The position numbers were made by a program, and so were the translations under genes. Shown piece by piece: positions 23,307 to 32,250 of a stretch of DNA of 64,000 bases. The DNA is taken from contig NZ_SKCH01000001.1 of assembly GCF_005434945.1 (NCBI RefSeq), positions 62,001-126,000 of the forward strand. Reading direction: 5' to 3'. Position 1 is the first letter of the stretch. Every line of letters begins with the position of its first letter. The stretch comes from Prescottella subtropica (GTDB taxonomy: Bacteria; Actinomycetota; Actinomycetes; Mycobacteriales; Mycobacteriaceae). Under the pieces are notes generated by a model. That model was given only the letters and a program-made list of their open reading frames with translations. It had not been told where the DNA came from and ran no database searches.

Positions 23307-25498
23307 CCACAGTGCAGGTCCGGGTGTTCGGCGTCCGGCACCACGGGCCGGGGTCGGCGCGGGCGGTGCTGCGGGCGTTGGACGCGTTCGAGCCGGATAC
23401 CGTCCTCATCGAGGGCCCGTCCGACGCCGACGCCCTCGCCCCGCTCGCCCTCGACGACGACCTGCGCCCACCGGTGGCACTGCTCGGGTATGCGGCGAAC
23501 GAGCCTGCGCGGGCGGCGTTCTGGCCGTTGGCCGGGTTCTCCCCGGAGTGGCAGGCGCTGCGCTGGGCTCTGCACCACGACGCCGACGTCCGCTTCTGCG
23601 ATCTGCCGGCGGCACTCGCGCTGGCCGCGGACCGTGCCCCCGACGCCGACCGGCCGGATCCGTTGACCGCGCTGGCCGCCGCGGCCGGCTACGACGACTT
23701 CGAACAGTGGTGGGACACCGTCGTCGAATCCCGCTGCCCCGGTGAGGATGCCGATCCATCGGAGGCCTTCGGCGCGATCACCGACGCGATGGCGGTGCTG
23801 CGTGAGGGCCACGACCTCGACGAGCACACCGCCCGCCGCGAGGCCCACATGCGGCAGGTGCTGCGGGCCACGATCAAGGCCGGGGCGCTGAAGGTCGCGG
23901 TGGTGTGCGGGGCCATGCACGCACCCGCACTCGCCGGCAAGCTCGGCCCGGCCGCGCCGGACGCCCGGCTGCTGCGCGGACTACCGAAGGTGAAGGCGTC
24001 ACTCACATGGGTGCCGTGGACGCATTCCCGGCTGTCGGTGGCGTCCGGCTACGGTGCGGGCATCGTCTCCCCCGGCTGGTACGAGCACCTGTTCACCGCC
24101 GGCGACCACCCGACGGCCCGCTGGTTCACGACGGTGGCGCGGGTACTGCGCAACGAGGACCTGCCGGTGTCCAGTGCGCACGTCATCGAGGCCGTCCGGC
24201 TCGCGGACACGCTTGCGGCACTGCGGGATCGACCGCTGCCCGGCCTCGAGGAGGTTACCGAGGCCACCCGGGCGGTGCTGTGCGACGGCGACGACCTGCT
24301 GCTCGACCTGGTGACCCGGCGGCTCGTCGTCGGCGAGGCGCTCGGCGACGTTCCCGCATCCGCACCGACCGTCCCCCTCGACACCGATCTGCAGGCCAGG
24401 TCGAAGTCGTTGCGGCTCAAGCGTTCCGCCGCTGCGAAGGAACTGAACCTGGATCTGCGGACCGACCTCGACCGGCAGCGGTCGCAGCTGCTGCACCGGC
24501 TGCGACTGCTCGACGTGGACTGGGCGGAACCCGCCCGATCGACGGTGCGGTCGGCCGGCACGTTCCGGGAGACGTGGAAGCTGCGGTGGGAGCCGGAACT
24601 CGCGGTCGCCGTCGTCGAGGCGGCCCGCTGGGGAACCACCGTCGAGTCCGCCGCGGACACGGTGGTCCGGGACCGGGCCGCGCGACCGGACGTCACCCTC
24701 GGCGAGGTCACCGCACTGCTCGAACAGTCACTGCTCGCGGATCTGCGCGACGCCGTCACCGACCTGCTGGCCGCTGTGGACGCGGCCGCCGCCCTCGACC
24801 ACGACGTCGCGCACCTGATGGCGGCCCTGCCCCCGCTGGTGCGGACGCTGCGCTACGGCGACGTGCGCGGCACCGACCTGTCCGCCCTCGACGCGGTGGT
24901 CGATGCGCTGCTGGTGCGGATCTGCGCGGGCCTGCCCGCCGCCGTCACCGGCCTCGACACCGACGCCGCGGACGCCCTGCGCGCCGCCCTCGACGACGTG
25001 CACGCCGCCGTGACACTGCGCGACGATCCGGCGTCCACGAGGCGCTGGCTGGGCACGCTCGAGACGCTGTCGCGGCGCGACGACGTCGACGGCCTGCTCA
25101 CCGGCCGCACCGTGCGCCTGCTGCGCGACGTGGGCCGACTCGACACGGCCGCCACCACCGTCCGGGTGGGGCGGGCACTGTCGGCGGGTGTCGCCGCGGC
25201 CGCGAAGGCCCGCTGGATCGACGGGTTCGCCGGCGGCAGCGGCCTGCTGTTGGTCCACGACCGGGAACTGCTCGGGCTCGTCGACGCGTGGGTGTCCGGA
25301 CTGCACGCCGACGAGTTCCTCGACGCACTGCCGGCGCTGCGACGCACGTTCGGCGGGTTCGGCCCGGCGGAACGCCGCACCCTCGGCGACATCGTCCGCG
25401 GCGGGACCCGTGCCGCCACCGGCGATCTCGCCCTCGACACCGACCGCGGCAGGCGGGCCCTCGCCGCCACCGCCCTGATCCTGGGGGTTCCGGCATGA
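23303..25498 (+). CDS. DUF5682 family protein
   Basis: A 731-residue protein, fourth gene of the cassette, starting with GTG in a GTGA overlap. The N-terminal third has VRHHGPGSAR (residues 11-20), IEGP (36-39) and further HH/Glu-containing strands (VVCGAMHAPAL, SLTWVPWTHSRLS). Such Gly-His/Glu patterns recall the EreA/ChaN/TraB hydrolase-like superfamily, but that is inference. The remainder is helical. It is found elsewhere with MoxR and VWA partners. It is the largest protein in the operon and the most likely effector or enzymatic component. Confidence 0.82.
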   Translation: MTTVQVRVFGVRHHGPGSARAVLRALDAFEPDTVLIEGPSDADALAPLALDDDLRPPVALLGYAANEPARAAFWPLAGFSPEWQALRWALHHDADVRFCDLPAALALAADRAPDADRPDPLTALAAAAGYDDFEQWWDTVVESRCPGEDADPSEAFGAITDAMAVLREGHDLDEHTARREAHMRQVLRATIKAGALKVAVVCGAMHAPALAGKLGPAAPDARLLRGLPKVKASLTWVPWTHSRLSVASGYGAGIVSPGWYEHLFTAGDHPTARWFTTVARVLRNEDLPVSSAHVIEAVRLADTLAALRDRPLPGLEEVTEATRAVLCDGDDLLLDLVTRRLVVGEALGDVPASAPTVPLDTDLQARSKSLRLKRSAAAKELNLDLRTDLDRQRSQLLHRLRLLDVDWAEPARSTVRSAGTFRETWKLRWEPELAVAVVEAARWGTTVESAADTVVRDRAARPDVTLGEVTALLEQSLLADLRDAVTDLLAAVDAAAALDHDVAHLMAALPPLVRTLRYGDVRGTDLSALDAVVDALLVRICAGLPAAVTGLDTDAADALRAALDDVHAAVTLRDDPASTRRWLGTLETLSRRDDVDGLLTGRTVRLLRDVGRLDTAATTVRVGRALSAGVAAAAKARWIDGFAGGSGLLLVHDRELLGLVDAWVSGLHADEFLDALPALRRTFGGFGPAERRTLGDIVRGGTRAATGDLALDTDRGRRALAATALILGVPA

Positions 25499-26697
25499 GC
25501 ACACCGGTCGACGACGAACGCCTGCGCCGCTGGCGACTGCTCCTCGGGGACGCCGCCGAGGAGTCGACGGGCACGCTGGCGTCGGCATCGGACACCGCGA
25601 TGGACGCGGCCCTGTCCGCGCTGTACGACGACCGCGGGACCGTCGACGGGAAGACCGGGCGCTCCGCCGGGCTCGGCGGGTCGGCGCCGCGGGTGGCGCG
25701 CTGGCTCGGCGACATCCGCACCTACTTCCCGGTGTCGGTGGTGCAGGTGATGCAACGCGACGCGATGGACCGGCTCGGGCTCACCCAACTGCTGCTCGAG
25801 CCGGAACTGCTCGAGGCCGTCGAACCGGACGTGCACCTGGTGGGGACGCTGCTGAGCCTGAACCGGGTGATGCCCGAGGCCACCAAGGCGACGGCCCGGA
25901 CGGTGGTGGAGACCGTCGTCCGGCAGCTCGAGGAACGCCTGGCCCGTGCCACCCGGTCCGCGGTGACCGGGGCCCTGAACCGGGCGTCCCGCACCACCAA
26001 CCCGAAACTGCGGGACCTCGACTTCCACCGCACCATCCGCGCCAACCTGCAGCACTACCTGCCCGAGTACCGGACGGTGGTGCCGGAGAAGCTGATCGGC
26101 TACGGGCGCCGCTCGCAAGCCGTGCAGCGGGACGTGGTCCTCGCGATCGACCAGTCCGGGTCGATGGCGTCGAGCGTCGTGTACGCGTCCGTGTTCGGTG
26201 CGGTCCTCGCATCGATGCGGGCGCTGCGCACGTCACTGGTCGTGTTCGACACCGCGGTGGTCGACCTGACCGACAAACTGGCCGACCCGGTCGACGTGCT
26301 GTTCGGCACCCAACTCGGCGGCGGCACCGACATCAACCGGGCCATCGCCTACAGCCAGTCACTGATCACCCGACCCACCGACTCGCTGTTCGTGCTCATC
26401 TCCGACCTGTACGAGGGCGGGATCCGCGCCGAGATGCTGTCCCGCGTCGCCGCGATGCAGGCCGCCGGCGTCCAGGTGGTGGTGCTGCTGGCCCTGTCCG
26501 ACGACGGCGCCCCCGCCTACGACCGCGACAACGCGGCCTCGCTTGCCGCACTGGGAGTTCCGGCGTTCGCCTGCACCCCGGACCGGTTCCCGGAACTCCT
26601 GGCACTCGCCCTCGAACGCGGCGATGTGGGTGCGTGGGCGCACCGCAGCGATCAGCGACTCGACCAGTCCTCGGAACCACGCTCGGTGCGTCCCTGA
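25495..26697 (+). CDS. VWA domain protein, partner of the MoxR ATPase
   Basis: A 400-residue protein, last of the five-gene cassette. The N-terminal 200 residues are helical. The VWA domain begins about residue 214 with the MIDAS motif D219-x-S-x-S223 (AIDQSGSM), followed by the conserved Thr in GGGTDINRA and the Asp in LISDLYEGG, so metal binding is expected to be intact. CoxE/ViaA-type VWA proteins of this size act with MoxR ATPases. The 3' end (26652-26697) overlaps, on the opposite strand, the coding end of the degenerate kinase gene. Start ATG overlaps the preceding TGA. Confidence 0.93.
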   Translation: MSTPVDDERLRRWRLLLGDAAEESTGTLASASDTAMDAALSALYDDRGTVDGKTGRSAGLGGSAPRVARWLGDIRTYFPVSVVQVMQRDAMDRLGLTQLLLEPELLEAVEPDVHLVGTLLSLNRVMPEATKATARTVVETVVRQLEERLARATRSAVTGALNRASRTTNPKLRDLDFHRTIRANLQHYLPEYRTVVPEKLIGYGRRSQAVQRDVVLAIDQSGSMASSVVYASVFGAVLASMRALRTSLVVFDTAVVDLTDKLADPVDVLFGTQLGGGTDINRAIAYSQSLITRPTDSLFVLISDLYEGGIRAEMLSRVAAMQAAGVQVVVLLALSDDGAPAYDRDNAASLAALGVPAFACTPDRFPELLALALERGDVGAWAHRSDQRLDQSSEPRSVRP

Positions 26698-28235
26698 TCG
26701 CTCGGCCAGTGAGGTTCCCCCCACACCGGCTCGGGCCGCGACGACGCGGCCCCGGCGAGTGGCCCCGGTTTCGGTGCGGCCCGTCGGCGAGGGATGCGTG
26801 CGCGAAGCCATATCGTCCAGTGCTCGAGCCGCTCGAGCTGCTCCCGTCGACGCGCTCGCCGTTGCGCCTGGCCCAGTGCCGCGTCCACACTGCCGAACAG
26901 ACCGTTCACGTCGATCGGCGGCAGAACGACCCGATCGAGCAGCCCGTCCATCGACCTGAACTGCTCCGCCCCGGACAGCGCCAGCAGGCTGTCGACCCAC
27001 GAATGCGATCGATCACCGAGGACCGTGTCCTGAAGCTTCTGCACATCGAGGCCCGTCACGCACCTCGACACCGACCCTAGATCCGGCACGTCGACGAACT
27101 GCACCGCCGGCGCGTCGAAGACCAGTACGATCTCACTCTCCTGCTCGTCGGTGCCGTGCTGGTTCGCTGCGATCAAACGGAACTGCCCGGACTGCCTCAG
27201 TTGCAGCTGTACGAAGTTACCCGCACCGATACCGAACGTACGGGTCTCGCCCCACGGGGTCTCGAGGGTCAGGGACCGGCGCCCCGTCACCTCCCATGAG
27301 ATCTCGACTGTCTGCCCACGCATCCCCCGGATCGGGTTCACCACGAACGAGCCGATGGACGGTGGCCGTGACAACGCCTGCACTCGCCCGTGGAAGTACT
27401 GGTACCAGGCGTCCGCGGTCGGTCGAGCGGACACGTCCGACCCCAGTGCCGCTGCCACCATGCCGATTCCGGCGTCGTCGAGACGCCCGGTCAGCCCGGA
27501 CAGCTTCTCGTCGACCGAAGCACCGGACGTGAGGATGTCGTGGAACAGAATCCCCATCTTGAACCGATCGGTGGCAGACGTCTGCGGAACTTGCCCGTGC
27601 CGACACTCGGGCGGCCGGGTTCCCGGCGCATGCGGTTGCTCGAACGTCGGTGACGATTCCACCCGCACCGACTCCACCCCGGTCAACATCGCCTGCGACG
27701 GCGCCGTGCAGTGCACCATCCCGACCTGATCGACAGCACCGACGACGACACCCCGAGCATGCAGGAAATCCACCACACGAGCGATACCCGCGCACACCGC
27801 CATGCGGGTACGTACGTCCGCTGCATCGACCACCGAGCCGGCACCCGCCCGTCTGGCACGGTCCGGTTCGACAAGCCAGTCCACGGTCCGCAACGTCGAC
27901 ACGGGGCCTGTGGACTGGACGATCGCACCCTCGACGAATCGATCAGGTATCGCGGTCGTCACGTATCCGACCGGCGCTCCTTCGTCCTCCACGATCGCCA
28001 ACGGCCATGCCGCGAGGGAATCGAGCAGCCGCCGGTCACTGTCGGACAGTTTCCGGCGAAAATCGATGAGCGCCTCCAGATTCGCCACCGACCCCGAGCC
28101 CGCAACCTGCAGATCGTTGTATGCACATGCGGGTGTACCGGTGAGCGCTGCCGGTGTCCTGATCTCGTGGACCGTCCCGAACGGGCCCTGGTTCCACTCA
28201 CGCACGAACGTCAACTGCGAACGGTCGATCGACAC
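26652..28235 (-). CDS. degenerate protein-kinase-like protein with Ig-like domain
   Basis: A 527-residue protein. Residues 1-290 resemble a kinase fold: a Gly-rich loop GPFGTVHEI (17-25), an interlobe segment, and an HRD-like loop H159-A-R-G-V-V-V-G-A-V-D-Q-V-G. There the catalytic Asp of GDLKPxN is Ala167 and the Asn is replaced by Gly172, so it should be a pseudokinase. Residues about 303-385 form an Ig-like beta-sandwich (IGSFVVNPIRGMRGQTVEISWEV). The C-terminus is Arg-rich. GTG at 28235 has a GGAGGAAGG ribosome site; an ATG at 28280 is an alternative that overlaps the previous gene by 14 bp. It is the last gene of a four-gene operon. Confidence 0.75.
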   Translation of the reverse strand: MSIDRSQLTFVREWNQGPFGTVHEIRTPAALTGTPACAYNDLQVAGSGSVANLEALIDFRRKLSDSDRRLLDSLAAWPLAIVEDEGAPVGYVTTAIPDRFVEGAIVQSTGPVSTLRTVDWLVEPDRARRAGAGSVVDAADVRTRMAVCAGIARVVDFLHARGVVVGAVDQVGMVHCTAPSQAMLTGVESVRVESSPTFEQPHAPGTRPPECRHGQVPQTSATDRFKMGILFHDILTSGASVDEKLSGLTGRLDDAGIGMVAAALGSDVSARPTADAWYQYFHGRVQALSRPPSIGSFVVNPIRGMRGQTVEISWEVTGRRSLTLETPWGETRTFGIGAGNFVQLQLRQSGQFRLIAANQHGTDEQESEIVLVFDAPAVQFVDVPDLGSVSRCVTGLDVQKLQDTVLGDRSHSWVDSLLALSGAEQFRSMDGLLDRVVLPPIDVNGLFGSVDAALGQAQRRARRREQLERLEHWTIWLRARIPRRRAAPKPGPLAGAASSRPEPVWGEPHWPSDQGRTERGSEDWSSR

Positions 28236-28266
28236 CGTCTGCCTTCCTCCACGGCCACCGCCGGCT

Positions 28267-28893
28267 CTACCCGACGGCATAGTTCACCTCCCCGATATGT
28301 GCGGTCAACCGATCCGACTCGGCCCACTCCCGCGCAGTGAAGTCGGCGCCGGTGACGACGTGTCCGAGAAGCGAATCGCACAACAGCCGAACAGGATCCG
28401 AATCGCTACCGTCGATCGCCACCGTGCGCGCGGCGTGCCACGCGGTATGCAGACGAGGCAGGCCCTCGGCCGCGTCGGACCCGATCGCGAACACGATCGT
28501 CACCCAGCCCGGACCCGACTCGTCCACTGGTGGGACACCGTCGTCTCCGGCACCGTCCACCAGGACGACCCGCACACCGTGTTCGGACACGACCGTCGGT
28601 CCCCCTGCGTCGGCGGCCCCGATACCCGCAAGCATCGTCTCCGGCTTGCCGAGGACCGTCACACCGTCTCGCGCACTGTCGACGACCGACTGCCGGCCGG
28701 CACCTTCGACGACAACCCTGAGCAGGCTCTCCAACCGTGGGCTGACCAGGAATTGGTCCCCCAGCCACCGGAGCACGGGCACGGCGGACCCCACTGCGGA
28801 ACCGTCAGCGCCGGAATCCTTCAGCGGTAGGTGCAGTAACAGTACGAACCGTTCGATCGGTTCGACGTCGATCTCGAACTTCGTCATCTGCAC
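28267..28893 (-). CDS. uncharacterised protein, possibly a degenerate VWA-like fold
   Basis: A 208-residue cytoplasmic protein between the DUF4407 and pseudokinase genes. It begins MQMTKFEIDVEPIERFVLLLHLPLKDSG and contains GGPTVVSEHGVRVVLVDGAG and PGWVTIVFAIGSDA. The alternation of hydrophobic strands and helices could be a VWA-like alpha/beta fold without a usable MIDAS, but similarity is weak and I give no function. It starts 13 bp after the DUF4407 stop and ends 31 bp before the preferred kinase start, so it belongs to the same operon. Confidence 0.65.
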   Translation of the reverse strand: MQMTKFEIDVEPIERFVLLLHLPLKDSGADGSAVGSAVPVLRWLGDQFLVSPRLESLLRVVVEGAGRQSVVDSARDGVTVLGKPETMLAGIGAADAGGPTVVSEHGVRVVLVDGAGDDGVPPVDESGPGWVTIVFAIGSDAAEGLPRLHTAWHAARTVAIDGSDSDPVRLLCDSLLGHVVTGADFTAREWAESDRLTAHIGEVNYAVG

Positions 28894-28906
28894 AGCCGAG
28901 CCGCCG

Positions 28907-30412
28907 TCAATTGAAGGTCGTCCGGTCGACAGGAGCCGTCACACGGCCGTCGTCGGCACCCGACAGCCACACGGGGCCGACCGCCCCGGTAGGTGCCGAT
29001 GTTCCCGTGGCGTGCGCCCGGTCACCGGGCTTCGCCAACCGGACGCCGGCGGGCGCGGTCGCCTCGTCCCGCAACGACCTCGACCACTCACGCATCCGCT
29101 CTGCGGACACCCGCTTGGCGTGCGCCGACCACTCCACGAGGGCTTCCTCGACCAGCTCTGCCTGATGCTCGACGACCGTGTCGTTGATCTTGAGGATCGT
29201 CGCGTGCTGCTGCTCGATCCGTGACTTCTCGGCGTCGAGTTCGGCCTGCCTGCGCAGATCGTCGACCTGCCTGCGCTTCTCGACTTCCTCGGTGGCCTCC
29301 CGCGCTTCCTCGGTGTCGAACTGTTCGACCGCGATGTCGTAGGAGGTGGGCGTCCCGAAGTTGGACATCACCTTGAACAGAACCGGGAGGATCTCCAAGC
29401 ACATGAACAGCAGCATCACCATCAGATGGGCGTTGGCGGCGGTCGCGTTGCCCGCCGTCAGGTCACCGAGCGCCTTCAGCCGCGAGATGATGCCGGTGTT
29501 CGCCTGCTCCAGTTCCCAGCTGCTGTCCTGTGCGCTGCGGATCTGGTCGCGCAACTGGTCCACCTTGCGCTCCACGATCGGAAGCTCCACCTCCGCATCG
29601 GCGATGGCCTTCTTGCTCTCCTCGAGAAGAGAGCCTTCGATGCTGTGGACGTAATCGACCGACTCCTGCTGCTTCGCGGCGATCTCGCCTCGCGTGGCCT
29701 CGAAACGCTGCTCGGCGTCCGACGCCAGCCGTTTCTTCTCGACACACATCGCGGCGCAGCCCGCGACACCGGTTCCAGCCGTACCCTCTTCTTCCGCAAC
29801 CGCACCGGCACGGAGTTCGTCCGCTTTCGCCTTCTCCGTGTCCGCCCGCGCCTCGAGCTTCTCGACATCGGCAGCGATCGCCTTGACCCGCGGGTTGGCC
29901 GACGGATCGGCGGTGGGACCGGTGTTGATCATGCTGCGGAGCTCGTACATCCGCGTCTCCGCGGTCGCCAGATCCTCGTTTGCCGTCGACTCGTTGATCG
30001 ACGACCGCAGTTCCTCCTGCGCCACCAGGATGTTCTTGTTCAGCTGCGCCGAGATCTCGGTGTCGAACACCTTGAGCATCAGTGGAGTCGAGATGACCGC
30101 ACCGATGACGAACGCCAGTGCCACTCGGGGCAGGGCCATCGCGATCGCACGCCAGCCCTTCTCCTTCGCGAGACCGATCACGAGCAGACGGTCCAGGTTG
30201 AGGATCGCCACACCCCACACCAAACCTGCCAGCACACAGACGAACCCACTCGCCACACCGGTGATCGACAACGCGTACGCCGCCGACATCGCCGCGAAAC
30301 CTGCGGTCGTCAACAGGACCGCACCCATCGCGGTCTGCTTCGCAACCGATCCCGGAACGTGTTTCAGGACGTCCACGCGGGCGCCCGCGATGCGCGCGAG
30401 GAGGTAATTCAT
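28907..30412 (-). CDS. DUF4407 membrane protein with long coiled coil
   Basis: A 501-residue membrane protein. Three hydrophobic segments lie near the N-terminus (AVLLTTAGFAAMSAAYALS, GFVCVLAGLVWGVAILNL, ALAFVIGAVISTPLML). A long charged coiled-coil region follows (about residues 130-320, with VEKLEARADTEKAKADELRAG). It includes CAAMC, a Cys pair. A fourth membrane segment is HLMVMLLFMCLEILPVLFKVM, then a second coiled-coil tail rich in Glu/Arg/Gln. DUF4407 proteins are of unknown function. ATG at 30412 overlaps the stop of the upstream membrane gene (ATGA) after an AAAGGA ribosome site. Confidence 0.85.
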   Translation of the reverse strand: MNYLLARIAGARVDVLKHVPGSVAKQTAMGAVLLTTAGFAAMSAAYALSITGVASGFVCVLAGLVWGVAILNLDRLLVIGLAKEKGWRAIAMALPRVALAFVIGAVISTPLMLKVFDTEISAQLNKNILVAQEELRSSINESTANEDLATAETRMYELRSMINTGPTADPSANPRVKAIAADVEKLEARADTEKAKADELRAGAVAEEEGTAGTGVAGCAAMCVEKKRLASDAEQRFEATRGEIAAKQQESVDYVHSIEGSLLEESKKAIADAEVELPIVERKVDQLRDQIRSAQDSSWELEQANTGIISRLKALGDLTAGNATAANAHLMVMLLFMCLEILPVLFKVMSNFGTPTSYDIAVEQFDTEEAREATEEVEKRRQVDDLRRQAELDAEKSRIEQQHATILKINDTVVEHQAELVEEALVEWSAHAKRVSAERMREWSRSLRDEATAPAGVRLAKPGDRAHATGTSAPTGAVGPVWLSGADDGRVTAPVDRTTFN

Positions 30413-31083
30413 TTCGATCCTTTCGAGGGGCCGACGACCCGGGGCTGCGCGCGTCGCACAGCGGACTGCGGGGAATACAGTGCAACTGCGATCGGAATCC
30501 CGATGTACAGCAGTGCAATACAGAGCATCGTCGGCAGCGCTGTCGGCATCTGCCACAGCCGCAGATAGCCGACGACGGAATAACAGGGCTCCGACACGGC
30601 CGTTCCTACGACCCCTTGGATCCATTGACACGTCGTGTACGACGGTATCCCCGGGGACGGACCGTAGATCGACTCCGGAATCCCGGCCAGCAACAGTGGC
30701 TGCCCGGACGCCTCGGCCGCGACGAACGGTGTCGCCATGGCGTGTAGGTCCCCGCGGAAGAACACCTGCGCGACGGGTACCGAGAGGACAGCCGCCAGCA
30801 GCGCCAACCGCACGTACCACCACAGTTTCGGCTGCCGTACCGCCCGCACACCCGCATCAGGATCCGGCGGCACGAACCTCCGACGCACAGTGCGGAGAAT
30901 CCGCCGGTACATCACGGCCCCCGCAACTCCTGCGAGGTATCCGAGCGGCCACCAGGTCACACTCGCTGCCGCCACCGCGGACACCACCGGCATCCCGGCG
31001 ACGACCATCAGGCAGATATCGAAGGAATCCCCCAGGCGTCGCTGGAGACTCACCCACCGCGCTCCCCGGAACACGTCACGCAC
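30409..31083 (-). CDS. uncharacterised membrane protein, first gene of the DUF4407 operon
   Basis: A 224-residue protein with four likely membrane segments: two near residues 24-60, one at LWWYVRLALLAAVLSVPVAQVFF, and one at ALPTMLCIALLYIGIPIAVAL. Between the last two is an extracytoplasmic loop with two Cys (YTTCQWIQG and SEPCYSV) that could form a disulfide. The C-terminus is basic. GTG at 31083 has GGGAGGGA nine bases upstream. Its stop overlaps the DUF4407 start. No family is recognised; it is probably an envelope subunit of the same complex. Confidence 0.72.
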   Translation of the reverse strand: MRDVFRGARWVSLQRRLGDSFDICLMVVAGMPVVSAVAAASVTWWPLGYLAGVAGAVMYRRILRTVRRRFVPPDPDAGVRAVRQPKLWWYVRLALLAAVLSVPVAQVFFRGDLHAMATPFVAAEASGQPLLLAGIPESIYGPSPGIPSYTTCQWIQGVVGTAVSEPCYSVVGYLRLWQMPTALPTMLCIALLYIGIPIAVALYSPQSAVRRAQPRVVGPSKGSK

Positions 31084-31302
31084 AGCGATGGTCCCTCCCA
31101 GGTAATCGGCCGACAGTCGGTGAACAGCAGGAGTGCCCGAACCTGTGCCGTACCGATAGAGACCCCCACGCCGAGTACAGCACTCTACCGGCTCGGCTTC
31201 GCCGGTCTTCCCGCACAGCCCCGCGGAACCGTCACGCCCGCGTTATGGTGCAGATCACCACGGCCGGCCGCGGGGGTCGACCCGGAGCGAAGGGGAGCAG
31301 CA

Positions 31303-32070
31303 GTGGATATTCAGGGAACCGCGGCACTGGTCACGGGGGCGGCGTCGGGACTCGGTGCCGCGACCGCGAAGCGTTTCGCCGATGCGGGTGCCACCGTGTT
31401 CGGGTTGGATCTGGCGCAGTCCATCGAGCGGGCCGGCGACAAGGTGCCCGCGGGGGTGACGTTCCTGCCCACCGATGTCACGAGCGAGTCCGAGGTGCAG
31501 GCGGCGATCGACACGATCGGCGGGTCGGGGGTGCCGCTGCGCACCGTCGTCAACTGTGCGGGTGTCGGCTGGGCGGGCCGGATCCTGTCGAAGAACGGGC
31601 CGCACGATCTGGAGTTGTTCCGCACCGTCATCACCGTCAACCTGCTGGGCACGTTCAACGTGATGCGGCTGGCCGCCGATGCGATGCAGCATCTTCCGAC
31701 GGTGGACGATGCGGGCCAGCGTGGCGTCATCGTCAACACGGCGTCGGTGGCGGCGTTCGAGGGGCAGGTGGGGCAGATCGCGTACACCGCGTCCAAGGGC
31801 GGTGTGCACGCCATGACGATCACCGCGGCCCGCGATCTCGCGCAGGTCGGTATCCGTGTCAACACGATCGCCCCCGGCACCATCGACACCCCGATGCTCG
31901 CGGGCGTCACCGACGAGTACCGCAAGAACCTCGAGGCCGGGATCCCGTTCCCGTCACGCCTCGGCAAGCCGGACGAGTACGCCCAGCTGGCGCAGTTCCT
32001 CGTCGAGCACGACTACCTCAACGGCGAGACCATCCGCATGGACGGTGCCCTGCGCATGGCGCCGCGGTAG
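31303..32070 (+). CDS. short-chain dehydrogenase, 3-hydroxyacyl-CoA dehydrogenase-like
   Basis: A 255-residue classical SDR. The cofactor motif TGAASGLG follows MDIQGTAALV, D61-like acidic residues appear in TDVTSE, the NCAG motif is present, and the catalytic Ser-Tyr-Lys set is NTASVAAFEGQVGQIAYTASKGG. The overall pattern resembles HSD17B10/type-II 3-hydroxyacyl-CoA dehydrogenases, so fatty-acid or branched-acid oxidation is plausible. GTG at 31303 follows GAAGGGGAG. It is divergent from the DUF4407 operon across a 219-bp promoter region (31084-31302) in which I see no clear operator. Confidence 0.88.
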   Translation: MDIQGTAALVTGAASGLGAATAKRFADAGATVFGLDLAQSIERAGDKVPAGVTFLPTDVTSESEVQAAIDTIGGSGVPLRTVVNCAGVGWAGRILSKNGPHDLELFRTVITVNLLGTFNVMRLAADAMQHLPTVDDAGQRGVIVNTASVAAFEGQVGQIAYTASKGGVHAMTITAARDLAQVGIRVNTIAPGTIDTPMLAGVTDEYRKNLEAGIPFPSRLGKPDEYAQLAQFLVEHDYLNGETIRMDGALRMAPR

Positions 32071-32083
32071 ACACTCCGCTCGT

Positions 32084-32114
32084 CGATGCCCCGGCTCCCC
32101 GAGTCGGGGCGTCG
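32084..32114 (+). terminator. SDR gene terminator
   Basis: CGATGCCCCG (32084-32093) pairs with CGGGGCGTCG (32105-32114), ten base pairs including one G-U, with an 11-nt loop, 13 nt after the SDR stop codon. Confidence 0.6.
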
Positions 32115-32146
32115 TCGTCTGTGCGCCCCGGAACGCCCCGCCCTCC

Positions 32147-32250
32147 CGCGTTTTGCGCACTTGTCGCGACCCACACCCCCTGATCCCCCGCGCTAAGTGC
32201 GCGAAACGCGAGGAGCGCCACAGGATTCAGGCGATAAGTGCGCGAAACGC
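32147..32250. repeat. three copies of an AAGTGCGCGAAACGC element
   Basis: A short repeat occurs inverted at 32147-32168 and direct at 32189-32210 and 32231-32250. Copies share the core AAGTGCGC(G/A)AAACGC. The first and second face each other and could form a long hairpin. The third forms the left arm of the adjacent terminator. No protein is encoded here; the region 32071-32316 seems to be built from repeat and hairpin elements. Confidence 0.7.

Noticed and set aside
26652-26697. Frameshift or assembly error at the convergent overlap
   Set aside because: Both frames are open with plausible C-termini, and short convergent overlaps occur elsewhere in the window (52682-52719).
28267-28893. A functional VWA domain
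   Set aside because: The strand/helix rhythm is VWA-like, but no DxSxS metal site is visible, so it is called uncharacterised.
32147-32250. CRISPR array
   Set aside because: There are only three short copies, one inverted, with unequal spacing and no cas genes nearby.
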